Assembly: GCF_037392515.1 (NCBI RefSeq)
Contig: NC_090288.1
Location: 55,723,673 to 55,787,672 of the forward strand
Direction of reading: 5' to 3'
Source of the DNA: Haliotis asinina
Taxonomy: Eukaryota; Mollusca; Gastropoda; Lepetellida; Haliotidae
DNA: 64,000 nt
Shown here: positions 45,942-58,865 of the stretch, in pieces
Numbering within the stretch: position 1 is the stretch's first letter
Layout: each line of letters starts with the position of its first letter
The notes under the pieces: generated by a model
Told to the model about the DNA's origin: nothing
The model's database searches: none
Seen by the model: only the letters and a program-made list of their open reading frames with translations
Translations under genes and position numbers: made by a program

Positions 45942-46730
45942 ATGCTTGACCCGTCGTCTAGCGAAGAGGAGTCGGACAATGAGACCCTCGAAGATGAAAA
46001 TTCAGACGTTCTCAGCCTACCCAGTGCTGAACAGAGAAGCTTATCAGCTAGTGGGGATAACCTAAGCGTGATGGGGGGTCATTCAAGATCTAACAGCATA
46101 CGTCCGTCAAGCCCCAGTCCTTCACTCATCAGTGATAGAGAGAAAGCTGTAGAAGATGCAGAGAAACTCGAAAAGGAAGAAGAAGAGAGAAAGAAGAGGT
46201 TACAACTGTATGTGTTTGTAATGAGATGTATAGCCTATCCTTTTAATGCAAAGCAACCAACTGATATGGCAAGAAGACAAACTAAAGTAACTAAACAACA
46301 ACTACAAACTATAAAAGAACGCTTCCATGCATTTCTCAGTGGTGAAACAAGTATCGTCGCAGATGAGGCCTTTACAAATGCAGTCCAGAGCTATTATGAA
46401 GTGTTTTTGAAAAGTGATCGAGTAGCAAACATGGTTAGAAGTGGTGGATGCTCAGCAAATGATTTCCGTGAAGTGTTCAAAAACAACATTGAAAAAAGAG
46501 TACGCAGCTTGCCAGAGATAGATGGTTTAAGTAAGGAAACTGTATTGAGTTCTTGGATGGCTAAATTTGATGCAATATACCGTGGTGAAGAGGATCCGAG
46601 AAAGCAACCACAACGCGTTGCTACTGCTACATCAGAGCTCATCCTTAGTAAAGAACAGTTATATGAAATGTTTCAAAATATCTTGGGAGTGAAAAAATAT
46701 GAGCATCAAATTTTATATAATGCTTGTCAG
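45942..46730 (+). CDS. CADPS: CADPS (CAPS) first coding exon, 263 codons; gene continues past the window
   Basis: N-terminal exon of the calcium-dependent activator protein for secretion, a cytosolic, membrane-docking protein that primes dense-core vesicles for regulated exocytosis. It starts [14 protein letters not shown], identical at the first residues to vertebrate CAPS1. Then come an acidic/Ser-rich stretch, RPSSPSPS, a KEEEERKKR charged helix and the very conserved [57 protein letters not shown] and [20 protein letters not shown]. It ends [16 protein letters not shown] and YNACQ at a GTAAGT donor in phase 0. The C2, PH and MUN/MHD1 regions of the family come from exons beyond 64,000. 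The start codon is set by the family N-terminus; an upstream short ORF lies 24 nt before it. Confidence 0.97.
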
Positions 46731-49010
46731 GTAAGTGGATTTCTAAAATTTGTTATCAGTGCTAAAACTTACTGATGAAAGTTAAGGGAGGCTTGTCAAA
46801 CCTTGTTAATAGAATATCATTGAAAGATTAAATGCTGTGAAAGAAAACGTAAAGACACACTGTAACTGTAACTGAGAAAGTAGATTTGAGTCTACAAAAA
46901 TATTTTTTTTACTGCCCTAAATGATGCTACTGAGTACACGTCCTTGTTTTTGTTTCAGCTTTGTATGTCATTCTGTTAACATGGGCTCTGATGTAATTCA
47001 ATTTTGTTACTAAACATTATGTCAGACAGTTATTAGATGGTGGTTTCATGTACTGAATCATGGTATACATCTTCCCTCCGTATGACACATGACCAAGTGA
47101 CCCAATCTGGAATATCAGTTCTTACTTGTGTTTAGTTGGTCAATATACTGGAATAGACTAGAAGTGAAAAGTACATGCAGTGTGATTATGTATCATAACT
47201 GAGATCTTACCATGCCTCTGTTCCTATTTGGAGCATTAATCAGTCATGCCTCCCAAATGCATTACACCATTATTTATAAAATATACTGGACTAAGGTCTG
47301 CTGAAGTGTCAAACACTGAGTAATGGTGTTTTCACATCCAGGCAGGATTGCACATTTTGTTTTATTATGTCTTGAAAGTTCTTTTTTTAAAAGTTGGTGA
47401 TCAAGCCTGTCACAGTAGCCAGAATTTGTGAAAACTTTCTTTGGATGTTCATCTTTGGATCTCGCACCAATTATATTCTAAATAGTGGCAGTGTAATGTG
47501 ATGTGTCAAGTGTAAGTACTTTCACCATATGACACCATGTTGACCGTAAGTAATCCCAATTGTTTATGTTTGACAGTTATTCTGAAGTCTTAAGTGTCAT
47601 GATATTATAGTATCAATGACTACCAGATAAACTAACGTCTGATGTATTGATGGGTTTTATATCTCTATTCCCACAATGCAGAAGTTCTGTCAGACATTTT
47701 TTTTCGTGTATAATATTTCCAATTGAATATGTTCTTTACTGTGGATATGAGCTGTGGAATTAATGTGAGAAACACCCATCTTAATTTACTTTCCTGAGAA
47801 CCTTATTGGCCTGACAGTAAGTAGAGACTATTAACCTAGATTTTATACCTGTACGTTACCATTAAGGTTCCTGGCATATGTGTGATACAGGGATAGTTAA
47901 TGGTTTTATCAGAAAGCTGTTGTGGTAGGATAGCATGTCATGGATATATGACAGTAGTGACACAAACGTGACTCTTAGCGCCAGGTGCTGTTGACAGGTG
48001 GCAGCGTTGTTGTGATGCCAGTTTCCGTTGCACAAGCACTTGTGAGCTGTACAAATATCAATCAGCTTGGTTGGAGATTTTGTTGCCAAGTTGTCTTATT
48101 GGCAGTATAGTGATCAATATCTTTCAAGGCACAGTCACAAATGTCTGCAGTTTAATATTTGATAATTTTTTCTTACGTTTTGATCATACTGTCTTGAAGA
48201 TTGTCAAAATGAGTGATTTTGATTAAGCACATGAAGAAAAGAACCTATTCCATTTTGCCACATATGGCCATTCTGAGTTGAAATTTAAAATTCGCATCCT
48301 TGGTGTCCACACATTAGCATTTATTTACACTTTCAAGAAAGTTTCGTGGCAGCCACTTGAGAATGAAAGTGTAATGTTCACAATCTTATGTGACCCATTT
48401 CAATATCTTCAGGAAAGAATTATATTGTACATTTGTCTTTGACTTTCTTCAATGAAAGTAGTTTGGAGCTGAATCAAAATTGCATGTGTTTATACCCAAT
48501 GACTTCTTGTTTTGCATATGTGAGGCTTATTACAAGGTCTGTTTCACTTTTATGCTTAATTGCGAATGTTTCATTGATCAGCTTACAACAGAGTGGGAAC
48601 AAATCCCCCACTAGGTTTTTTCTGCCACATGGAACATTACCGTCATGTGTTGTGGTACCGGATATCAGCTTGAATATTTCATGTTAGGAGTCCAGTTACT
48701 GCTTTGTTTTTATTTCAGTCTTTTTTGGGTCGTGGCTGAGTTAACGTTATATCATTGGATATTAGATGCTTGATAGCATTTGAACTAGAAGTAAGTTTGT
48801 ACGGATTTGATACATTCATGGACTCTAACTGAAAACTGATATGGAATGCAGAAGAATAGTGTAGTCAATACAGTGCTTGAAATCATGGAAACAGACCATG
48901 TTCCTTACATCTGTTGACAAAAATTTAAAGAATATTGATTTGCATGTGTACAAGAGAACACATTTCTAGGAAATGTTATATGTCACCTATGAAAACTGAT
49001 TATTTTAGTA

Positions 49011-49850
49011 CGACCAGAAATTATTGAGAATCTTAGGAACGTATTTGCTTGGATTTCTAGTATAAACAACCTTGACCAGCTATCAAGTGCTTGGTTTCAT
49101 TCAAAAGAGACAACTCTGTTAATCCTTTTTCATTAGTTTGTGAAGAGTTATCCCCCTTTGTTTACTTGCCAGCAGATGACATTTTCAGTGATCCTCAGTA
49201 TGGATGATTTAGAGAAGAGGAAGTGATTTTAGAGTATTATTACACGGACATCAGATCAGCTAAAGTGATTTCAAGTAGGAAAGGCATCCCTTTGTCCACC
49301 GTTTGCAAATGCATATGTCATTGAGCACCACCTAAGTGCATTTGAAGTGAATATGAACAGTGACCACTACACAGATTTTCTCGCGGGACATTTACTTCCA
49401 TCTGCTTACATGTTCATGGAAAGTTTTGGATTTTCCAGCAAGATGACCCAAAACATCATTCGAAGCAATGACAGGCCTGGTTTCAAACCCAAGATCAGGC
49501 ATTATTAGATTGGCCAAGCTAAACCCCTGACCTGAATCCAACAGAAAATGTTTGGAGACTTACGAATTTAAGCGTCTATGAGAAAAATCTGACAAGTATT
49601 GTTGAAGTGAAGGACAAGGTGGTCCGATATTGGGACAGTATGGACCATGATTTTTTAACCTCTTTGATCAGGAGTATGCCCCATCATATTGAAGCCTGCT
49701 TTGCTGCTTGCTTTTCTGCCCATGGTGACATGACAAATCTGGAGTTGAATTAGAAGTTCTGTGAATATTCACATATAATACATGAGTATGGAGTGAAAAA
49801 AAGATACAAAATAACAATCTCAGAATTCTCAATAATTTCTGGTCATTCTG
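49011..49850 (+). mobile_element. Internally deleted, old Tc1-type transposon
   Basis: About 840 bp, flanked by TA, with inverted ends sharing ACCAGAAATTATTGAGAAT. Inside, a remnant of the N-terminal domain (from about 49,200) is followed directly by the catalytic C-terminal part. That part reads DDPKHHSK, LLDWPS, TPDLNPTENVW and DKVVRYWDSMDHDFL, with several stops. The middle of the transposase, including the first catalytic Asp, is missing. The ends match those of the nearly intact element at 61,504, so this is an older deletion copy of that family or of a sister lineage. Confidence 0.85.
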
Positions 49851-50007
49851 TATGACTCGCTTTATGTTTCTTTTTGAGCCACGACAAGGTTTTAGCATCT
49901 CTTCCACCAGTCTGTAAAAACATGAAGCTGTCACACAGTGGTGAATCTGTAATATTGTTCCAAGTGCAACTGAACCCATGTGACTCACTCACTCATGACC
50001 CATTTCA

Positions 50008-50172
50008 GGGGACTGCGGGGTAGCATAGTAGTTGCAGTGGTCACTTGCCACACTGAAGGGGTTTAATTCCCCACATGAGTACAATGTGTGAAGTCCACTT
50101 CTGGTGTCCCCCTGTCATGATATTGATGGAATATTGCTAAAAGCACTGTAAAACTAAAACTCACTCACTAAT
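50008..50172 (+). repeat. tRNA-headed SINE (family A), copy 3, full length
   Basis: The cleanest copy: GCGGGGTAGCATAGTAGTTG head, TTTAATTCCCCACATGAGTA box B area, the GTGTGAAGTCCACTTCTGGT body, GATGGAATATTGCTAAAAGC, then AAACTAAAACTCACTCACTA. It lies in CADPS intron 1. Confidence 0.85.
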
Positions 50173-51734
50173 GGTCATCTAGCCTCGATTAGGAACTTTT
50201 ATACAAATAAACTGCAGCTATGAAACATCACTGACATAAAATATGTCATGTGACAAATTGAAAACATGATTATGAACATTCTGGATGGAAATATTATCAA
50301 GGTTGATAGCTATTTTTTGTCAAATCCAGGAGGGTTTTCATGTAAAAAAAATCTGTTGTGTCTTGAAATTTTGACAATGATGAAATGACCCAACATTTTA
50401 TAATTTGATTTAGAAACTTGGTAAATGTGTTTTGTGTTACATTTGTCTATTTCTCCAAAAGAATTTTCAATGTTGAATTAGGGCAGCTGTGTGTCCTTGA
50501 CTAGGCTATATGGGACGATTGGAGTTGTCTCCCATTAATCATAGCCAGACCATCCTCTGAGCTGCTTTGGTTTCAATGAGTGCTTGAGAGACAGTGGTAT
50601 GGTAATGTGGCCAATCAAACTTTGATTAACCATGGCAGGCGGTCCCATGTTATTTCTAAAAATACAAGTGTTACTGCAGTAATGATCAATAGTCAAGGAA
50701 GCTGTTCTAACCTGATCAACTACATTCAAATGCATGACAGGGCACCGACCAACTCAGGACTGTTTTGAATGCATTTTTAAAGAATGGTTTGTCACAAGTA
50801 CTGACAGAATAATTGATTTTGGCACAGTTTGTTTCCATATACTGTCATATCCTGAAGGTTGGTAAGATGAGGTAGTCTAGGATGATATATGTACACGTTT
50901 TATAAACCTTACAAGCAAACTGAATGCCCTGATATACTGGTCTCAATACGCGTGTGAGGCCCTCTATACTTTCCAAGCATTATGAATGTGATGTTCATTA
51001 TCACATGTGTCTTAAAAATGTTCAATAGTAGGTCATTTTTATTAGTTTGATTAGTTTGATAATACTGTTAGTAGACAGATAAGGTCCTGATGGTTTTGTG
51101 AAATGAAAATAATCCAGATTTACACTTACATTTCCTGTTGACCTCACGGAAACAAGAAAAATATTTTGTTTTAAGGAACATTCATTATTTATGGCTTGGT
51201 GGATGATGCTGATTTTCATGGAGAAGCATATAGTACAGTGTAAGTTTTACATTTAGGCTGATACCATCCATATTTTTCAATTTTGTATTCAAACGAATCA
51301 GGAAAATGAGCCAGGATGATCGTTCATTCTAAGCATCATTTTCAGTATATTTTAGTGTTATAAAATTGCCTTGTATTACTGACTTACAGTAACAAATTAT
51401 CATAATCTTACTTGACTCAGACTTCGGACAAGAGATGAAGTGACACACAGTGTGTTTCAAGATAATGGACCAGTAGTTGTATAATGCATCAGATACTGAC
51501 TTGTTACTGTATTTGTTCCCCAATATTCATATTCATTACCCGGTATTCATGATATGTGTAATATTTGCTTGATTTTGGATTGGTTGGAGCCGTATTATCA
51601 ACAGGCAATTTTATTAACAGCTTGTGACATTAAAAAACGAATAAACTCCCATTTTTTGTACTCTTTTAACAGTCACATGTTTACCACCTTACTTCGAAGA
51701 ATGAAATTGCTATGTTATAAGCAATGTCAAATCA

Positions 51735-51995
51735 TATTGTACATCAATCAAACATATATTTTGCTACTAGTAGAAAGTAGTTCAAATTTTGTAACACTGT
51801 GAATACAATCCTGAATAGCATTTATTCTTAGACTGTAGGATATGTTCGGAACAGGACACCACCATTTTTTGGCGTCACGGTAGTTTGAAAGTCGATTAGA
51901 ATATGATTTGTTTTCAGCAAGTTTAAAGATCAAAACTACTTCCTACTCGTAGTTCAAAATGTTTTTGAATCATGACCAAAAAGATTTTGCATGTT
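51735..51995. mobile_element. Foldback element (family E), copy 2
   Basis: The left arm TTGCTACTAGTAGAAAGTAG then TTCAAATTTTG pairs with GATCAAAACTACTTCCTACT then CGTAGTTCAAAATG. It is followed by TGAATCATGACCAAAAAGAT, the same outer flank as copy 1. It abuts the inverted family D copy. Confidence 0.7.
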
Positions 51996-52024
51996 ACCAC
52001 TTGTAGCAGAACTACAAAAATGAT

Positions 52025-52285
52025 TTGTAACCATTATGACAAGTGATTTTGACAGAATCATCTATGAAAACAAGTTGTGTCTCAGAAAATATGCAAGGCA
52101 GGTGACAAGATTAAAGGGCAGTAGATTGTGAAAACATAGAGCTTTCATTTTTCAAAACAATTGTCACGTTTGCAGATTTAGACTTGAAATGAGTATACAT
52201 GTATTTTAATGACAGGGTTTCATTTATAATGATGTCTGTAAATGATTTACACATATGTTCCCCCTAGAGTATATCTGATGTTTTA
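52025..52285 (-). repeat. Dispersed repeat (family D), copy 2, inverted
   Basis: Plus strand: AGTGATTTTGACAGAATCAT, CTATGAAAACAAGTTGTGTC, TAATGACAGGGTTTCATTTA, TAATGATGTCTGTAAATGAT and CCCCCTAGAGTATA, the reverse complement of copy 1 without its internal 200 nt. Confidence 0.75.
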
Positions 52286-52467
52286 GGGAGGTCACAGGAT
52301 AGTTTTTATTTTATTCATTTTAAATGTTTGTCCTTGTTACTCAATATTCATGATATGCGTCATATTTGTCGCATTGTGAATTCATTGCAGCTCTATATTT
52401 TGTGCAAACCTTTGATTTTTAGAAAATGATTTGTTTAACAGTTTTCTTCCATGATATGCCCGGGACC

Positions 52468-52761
52468 ATTAGGGCTGCAGTGATTTGGTTTGATTCATTA
52501 AGAATTGAATCTGACACCTTAATTTTGATTTTTGATAACTGGTATCACTATTTCTAATTTGATATTTGAATACCTATTTGAATTATTTCCATGCAGTCAA
52601 AACGTAAATTTTACTCCAGCTCTAGCAATTTTGAGCACTAGAATAAGGTGAAACGTGATTGGTTGACGCCGGACTAATTATCCAGTGATTCTTGTTGGTA
52701 GTAGACATTGACAAGTTGACAAGGGATGGAATGGAATTGAGGTCTGGGTGGATCATTTCAG
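52468..52761. mobile_element. Possible hAT-type MITE
   Basis: Ends AGGGCTGCAGTGAT (left) and ATCATTTCAGCCCT (right, complement AGGGCTGAAATGAT). No convincing 8-bp target duplication remains, so age is high or the call is wrong. Confidence 0.4.
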
Positions 52762-53094
52762 CCCTATAGTCAACATCCACTGTTTCATGATTTGATTTGA
52801 TTCTTTTTAATACCACAGTGAGCAGTATTCCAGCTGTATGGTGGCACTATTTCACAATATAACCTTGGTTTCAAACACATAATGTCTAGGATGAAATAGT
52901 TACATCAGTATGTTATGTTGCAGGTGTTATCAAGAGATGCCATTAGCTATTGATACTTGGCAGGAAATTATTATCATTGTCTGTTATTGATTAAAGGTTC
53001 AACAGATCAATATTCCCGTGACCCATTGTGAACTGCTGGTAGCAGTTGATCCTCAGGGACCAATCCTGTTGGGAAAAAGCAACAAGAGATTGTG

Positions 53095-53215
53095 TCCTCA
53101 CAACATGGATGCTTGCTCTTAACATCGATCACTGGATTCGGACAGGATGTGTGATAAATTACCATCATACAACTGGAATATTGCTGTATGTGGTGTGAAA
53201 AACAGACAGCAATAT
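53095..53215 (+). repeat. Worn family B repeat upstream of a Tc1 copy
   Basis: Retains ATGCTTGCTCTTAACATCGA, TCACTGGATTCGGACAGG, CATACAACTGGAATATTGC and TGTGGTGTGAAAAACAGAC. A similar fragment at about 57,105-57,215 keeps CAATCACTGGATGACTTGGT and CACTTGATTGTCTAGACTGC; another inverted tail lies at about 52,795-52,860. Confidence 0.55.
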
Positions 53216-53497
53216 ATTATATGGACTGGATAAAGTTTTGTTTATTCAGCCTTATTACTTTTCCTATTGTTATCAATAGTCTATTGCAGTAAACTACTGC
53301 AGTAGTGATTGTCTATTGCGACATAGTATCGCAATACTATTACAGTAATTGTTTTCTCCTTGATTTGTATCGTTTGAAGTATTTTCCCTAGCGAATGTAT
53401 AGTTTATATGAAATTAAAACAGGTTGAAGTAGTTTCAGTCTCTTTTAATAACTGATAAGAAACTTAAAACACAAATCAAGAAAACAGTTAAAACACA

Positions 53498-54820
53498 CAG
53501 TCACTGGCCAAAAGTGAGTTTGCAACGGTGTGACGTGACGGAATTTCCTGATTTTGTATCTCAGATTTAAAGCTCAATAACTTTATGAACTGAAATGGTA
53601 CTTGCATGAAATTTTCAGTACTTTGAGATATGACCCCAGCCTCTAAGGACCTGTGGAATTCTAGCGGGAATACTGTCGTACAATCTCCTGATGTATGCGA
53701 GAGAGATCGCTCCATATTTCCCCGACAATCCGAATTAGGTCATCTCTGTTTCTGATCTCGTGAACTCATCTTTTCAGGCAATATTTCAGAGTTTTCCACA
53801 CATTTTCTATTACAATCAAGTCTGGACTTTGAACTGGCCATGGCAAAGTACGAATTCCGTTGTCATTTTTCCACTGATTGGCTCGTAACAAAACATGGCA
53901 TAGGGTGTTGTCCTCTTGAAAAATCCATGGTCTGTTTGTAAAATGTCTAGTAATAACAGGCCACAAATTTTCATCAAGAATGTTAATATACTTGTTTGTG
54001 TTCATATTGCCATCAACAGAAGTGAGTGTCCCAACACCATGGTAAGTGATGCAGCTTCAGAACATCACCAATATCACTTTCTGGTTTCACGATTGCGGTG
54101 AAAACCCAAACATTCGGGGAGTAATCTATCATTTTTCTTCCTCCAAACAAAACTTTCTGATCCCTTCCGATTTGCACTTCAGTCTCCTCACTGAAAATAA
54201 TTTGTTTCCAGTCATCTCTTCCCCACTGCAGTTTAGTGCGGCAAAATCTGAGTCGGCGTTCTCTGTTCACGGATGATATGGTGATTTTCTTGGAAACAAG
54301 ATGTCGTTTGTAGCCTTGGGCAAACAATCGCCTTCAAACAGTTTGAGTAGAAATTGTTTGAGGAATTAATGCATTTAAACTGTCAGTATTGTCCCTCAAA
54401 CTGGTTGACAAGACGAAATAACTTCCTATCACTGCATAGTGATGATTTTCTGGGCCAACTGCTTCTCGGTCTGTTTTCACATGTGTCGCGAAAACATTGT
54501 AGAAATTTCTGGACTGTTCTAGGGTTATTTCTGACTATTTCTGCAATTTAATAGCTCGATGTCCGTTGTTGGGGTAAAGAAACAATTATTTGTTTCTGAT
54601 CGGGTGTCAATTGACGACCGTCAGCAGGCATGTGAAGCAGACGACAATAATTGTGAACAAGGGGGAAGTAACTGTGGCAACCGGTGTTAGACTGGATTTG
54701 GACCCTATAAAATGACGATTTATGTTCATAAACAGAGACGCGAAATGATTATTCTTCACCTGACGTCCACACCATATTCAGCGCAGTCAGTTTTGCAAAC
54801 TCACTTTTGGTCACTGACTG
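53498..54820 (-). mobile_element. Tc1-type DNA transposon, decayed, second family
   Basis: About 1.32 kb with terminal inverted repeats CAGTCACTGGCCAAAAGTGA (left) and, complemented at the right end, CAGTCAGTGACCAAAAGTGA. TA flanks the right end; the left TA has mutated to CA. The transposase on the minus strand begins near 54631 (MPADGRQLTPDQKQ) and is broken by many stops and shifts. It keeps a helix-turn-helix-like start, FSEETEVQIG in place of the usual FSDES, WIFQEDN and SPDLIVIENVW. The spacing between the last Asp and the Glu is 34, i.e. DD34E. Its ends differ from those of the other two Tc1 copies. Confidence 0.9.
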
Positions 54821-55348
54821 TAAACTCAAATAAACTGCAAGTCTGCACCAAAACAATAAACAAGTCAAAGTGAATGAGTCTGGTACTTTGTATTTTGTAC
54901 TGTACATTTATCAGTTGAAGTCATTTGCTAAACTGTCGATAGTCACAGATACTATCGATACATCAATAGTTTTTTCATTTCTACCATCAATCAATTGCTA
55001 TTATAGATTCAACAATTGTAATCCATTGATAGTACGATTCATTGCTACAGCCCAACTAGTAGTGTAAGGATTAATTGAAACAATCGAAGATTGGTCACAG
55101 TGACTTCACGACCATGTAGTCGATCACATTTTCTCCTAATACTGAACACAAGTGATCTGTTGTCTTAGTCTCTGAAACACCTGATGATGGAACATATCTT
55201 CATAGGTGTTGGGCCTGAAAACAAGTTTAATTCTTAGAAAACTCACTTCACTAACTGGAATGCCATGACTGAATATTTCCTGAAGACTCCAGGAAGTGTA
55301 TATTCATGATATGATAATCATCAGTTTAAGTTAGTCACCATGTCATAC

Positions 55349-55711
55349 CAGGGATTGAAAAATCCCATTACCCGATGTCTGGGGCAAGTCAGTTTTCATT
55401 TTGGGCAATCAAATAATGGTATCTTACTTCTCCGTGGACTGCTAGATAATTTCTACTGATGATTTCAAACTGCCAATAAACTTGGATTTCATTTCATATC
55501 TGCTCATAATGAAGCTATTACATTTCGCAGAAATAGTAATTTAGAACTATCGTTCTTTGAAAATTTATCACTCTTCCATAAATAGCCCAGTAAACATTTA
55601 CATCAAACAGTGTGTCATAAAATCAGGACAAGTGGAAAATTAGTCAGGATAAGTTACTTTTTTGAAGTCATTTGCCCTATGGCAAGTTGCTTTTTAAAAA
55701 AATTGAACCCC
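55349..55711. mobile_element. Possible worn MITE with AGGG ends
   Basis: The left CAGGGATTGAAAAATCCC, with GGGGCAAGTCAG inside, faces the right CATTTGCCCTATGGCAAGTT and AAAAATTGAACCCCTG. These are imperfect inverted ends. The element next to it (55,739) has similar CAGGGATTG ends. Confidence 0.45.
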
Positions 55712-55738
55712 TGTATACACATCAGCAATAACAATATG

Positions 55739-55912
55739 CAGGGATTGGGAAAGGCAGGAGCCATTGGCCATTTTGCACATTGGAATGAAAAAAGGCACAT
55801 TAAAATTTGGAAGTTTACTGTTGATACAAGGGCAGTGGCCCATTCAAAATTCAGGAAATGGCTAATAATCTTGAAAATGGACCAATGTCAAAGTTTTCTT
55901 TCCCAATCCCTG
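55739..55912. mobile_element. MITE with perfect 15-bp ends and AATATG target duplication
   Basis: CAGGGATTGGGAAAG at the left and its exact complement CTTTCCCAATCCCTG at the right bound 174 bp. AATATG directly repeats on both flanks (55,733-55,738 and 55,913-55,918). It has no coding capacity. CAGGG ends recall hAT elements, but those usually give 8-bp duplications, so the superfamily is open. Confidence 0.85.
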
Positions 55913-58129
55913 AATATGGATAGGAAATCTGAAAAATGAAGCTAACTTTTTTCGATGATTGTTTGTTGGTAATAAAGCAATCATCAATTGTAAGATTTTA
56001 ACTAATTCCCATCACTACACCCTTCCTATTGTAAACACCAACTGTTGTTGACAGGATTTGTGAAAGTGACCAAAATTTTAATGATTTTTACTTCACAATA
56101 TACACTGGCACATATAACAGCTATGTCAGTGTCAGTTTGCACTGAAGGAAGGGAGTCTGTTAGCCTTTTGTGCAGTTTAAAGCTTGTACGTTATGCAGTT
56201 TTGTCTAAGAATTAAAAATGGAAACAACAGTTGTGAATGAAAGTCTGTACATTTTAACTTAGGCAGTAGAGATAATTACAAAACTTCATATATTATTGGG
56301 CTCAACATACCAGTTTTCAAGTAAAAAATGTATGTCGTTTTTAAAACATATTGTGGTATTCTGATAATACTGTGTAATCAGAGTAACATGTGTTCTTTAG
56401 GATGGAAAGTAGTCATCGAGGTGTTGATTACCTAACACTTTTCTTTAAGTATTCAGCAAACAGTATGAAACACACATTACCACTAAACAATAACGTACCT
56501 GAAAAAGTACTGTACGAACGTAAACCAACATTGATGCTGGTTTTGTGTTCATGTCTCAAACTCCAGCCTCATGCAGAAGTATCACTTTCAGATAAATTTA
56601 ATCAATAATGAGAGCAAGACAGATCTTGTTTTCGCAGTTGAGAAGAACATTGCATAATTCTGAACTTCAGCTTGCTTTTGCCTGGCAACTACATCCTGGT
56701 TACTGAGCTAACACATTCAATGTGATGTAAAGCATTAAACTTCAAACTTGTTTGAATTTGAGTTTATGTTTGTTGGACAGAATGATATCACAGATTATCT
56801 GTGAAATGAATTATCTTGTAGGATAGTGTGAGGTTCCCAGTAATTGGACAGCATTTCCCAAACACCACAACGATCAACAATAGTGTGGGCCTGCACGTGG
56901 GTTCATGAACTGTGACGTGTGATTGTATTTCAATCGTAATCAGTCTTGTCCTTGTTTTTGTTGAGTGAATGTCTTGTGTTTGTATGTCTGTGTTGAGTGT
57001 TATGTGGGCCTGAAGACCTTACAGTAGCATCACACAGAAGCCAACAGATTAAGATAGAAATCACCATGCATTGCTTATTAATGCCTTGCTAATTAATGAT
57101 ACTGGCAGGCTGGTGGATGCATGTCATTGCAGATTGGTTAGATAGGTGCTCGTGATGTCAATCACTGGATGACTTGGTCCACACTTGATTGTCTAGACTG
57201 CTGTAATATATGATGACAAACAAGTTTTTAGCGTTGACAACTTCTTTATTGCAACAGATTTGTCTTCATCATACCTGCAACTGAGATGCCACTCATAGAA
57301 GGAGTTCTAATATAACTGGAACTTTGTTAAGTGTAGCAATGATCGTCAAAGATCATTGAACACCTGAAATTTTAATGGTGCTTCGTTTTGTTTCTGTGTC
57401 AGTATGCATGAATTCTTTTACAACTCTTTTATTATTTACTTTTTTATTTACTTTTTCTTCTTTTTAAACAAACCAAACAAACAGAACAGAAGTTAACTGG
57501 CACTGCAAATTTTCAAGCCGCTATCCAAGGGGCAAGCAGAGGCATTGCACCAAGGGATTGATGGGGATGTTAATGTGATCGTTACATCTAATGCATGCTG
57601 TTGATGCTGAGTATTACAAGAGGGAGTTTCACTGTCATTATGCTGTCAACAACACTACCACAACTCACAGTGCTGTGTATTACGACACAACTACTGTAGA
57701 AACTGCAGCCCACTGTGACTGTCATGGTCGCTCTCCGTCTCATCAGACACACACAGCTCAGCTTCATTAGAAAAATGCTATTGACCTTTCCGTCACGATG
57801 TGTGGGACGATAGTGAGGTTTCACCTCAGGAATATCCCTGACTGATGGATGTTGGTGAGGACTAATCTTCTGTACCGAGGAGGCATTAAGCATGATGTAT
57901 CAATCAGCATTTTTCAACAAGATATGTGCCATAGACATGATTTTTTGATAATATTCAGCAGCAACCAGTATGAATTTCTACTTAGCAAATCCTCCAGACA
58001 AAATTGATATGAATACTTCAGTCGATAATGTATTTTTGGCAGACAACGAGCGAGTTGAACGTCTTTATGACTATAAATTCTAAGAAGTTGAGTAAGCATG
58101 GGCCTCATGCATCATATTTCTTGATGCCA

Positions 58130-58865
58130 GTGTCTCGTACAAATTTCTTGGTCTAAGTGCTTTCGGAAATATTGCTTGATCTTGGTGCCTTGTATATGTT
58201 CTTTGATGTTAGCTTTCTTCATATTCTTTTCTTTGTGTTAGTTTCTCTCATATGTACTGCTTGATTCCAGTGTCTCATGCATGTTCTTTGATCACAGTGT
58301 TTCGTAGGTTTTCTTTTTGTCACATAAATATGTTCCTTGATCTGAACACATTCCTTGATGTAATGTCTCTTCTATATTACATATTCATTTGTCGAAGTGT
58401 CTCTCTGAGCTTAGAGTGTTGTCAATTCATTTTTTTCTCAGAATGTCTCACGGACAGATTCCTCGATCTCAGTATCTCTTGGACACATTCCTCTCAATTT
58501 GGTGTCTTTTGGATATATTCTTCTATCATAGAGTCTCTTGGGCACATCCCTCGATCTTACTGTCTTTTGGACATATTCATCTATGTTAGAGTCTTTTAGA
58601 CACATTCTTCGATCTTAGTGCATTTTGGAGATATTCTTCAATCTTAGAGTCTTTTGGACGCATTCCTAGATCTTTGTTCTTTTGAACATATTCTTCAGAC
58701 TTAGAGTCTTTTGGACACATTCCTTGATCTTAGTGTCTTTTGGACACATTCCTAAATTTTAATGTCTCTTCTAGTTTATCCTTTGAGTGTCTCTTCACAT
58801 ATTCCTTTGCCTTACCGTCTCTTACACATTCCTCAATCTTAGACTGTCTCTTCTACTTCTCATAG
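58130..58865 (+). repeat. Degenerate 29-bp minisatellite in CADPS intron 1
   Basis: About 25 units of the form TCTTTTGGACACATTCCTCG followed by ATCTTAGTG, clearest from 58,440 to 58,760 and looser on both sides. The 115-codon ORF at 58,252-58,599 is a by-product. Confidence 0.85.

Noticed and set aside
57588-57893. Possible further Tc1 transposase fragment on the minus strand
   Set aside because: A loose FSNEAELC resemblance only; no terminal repeats or second motif.
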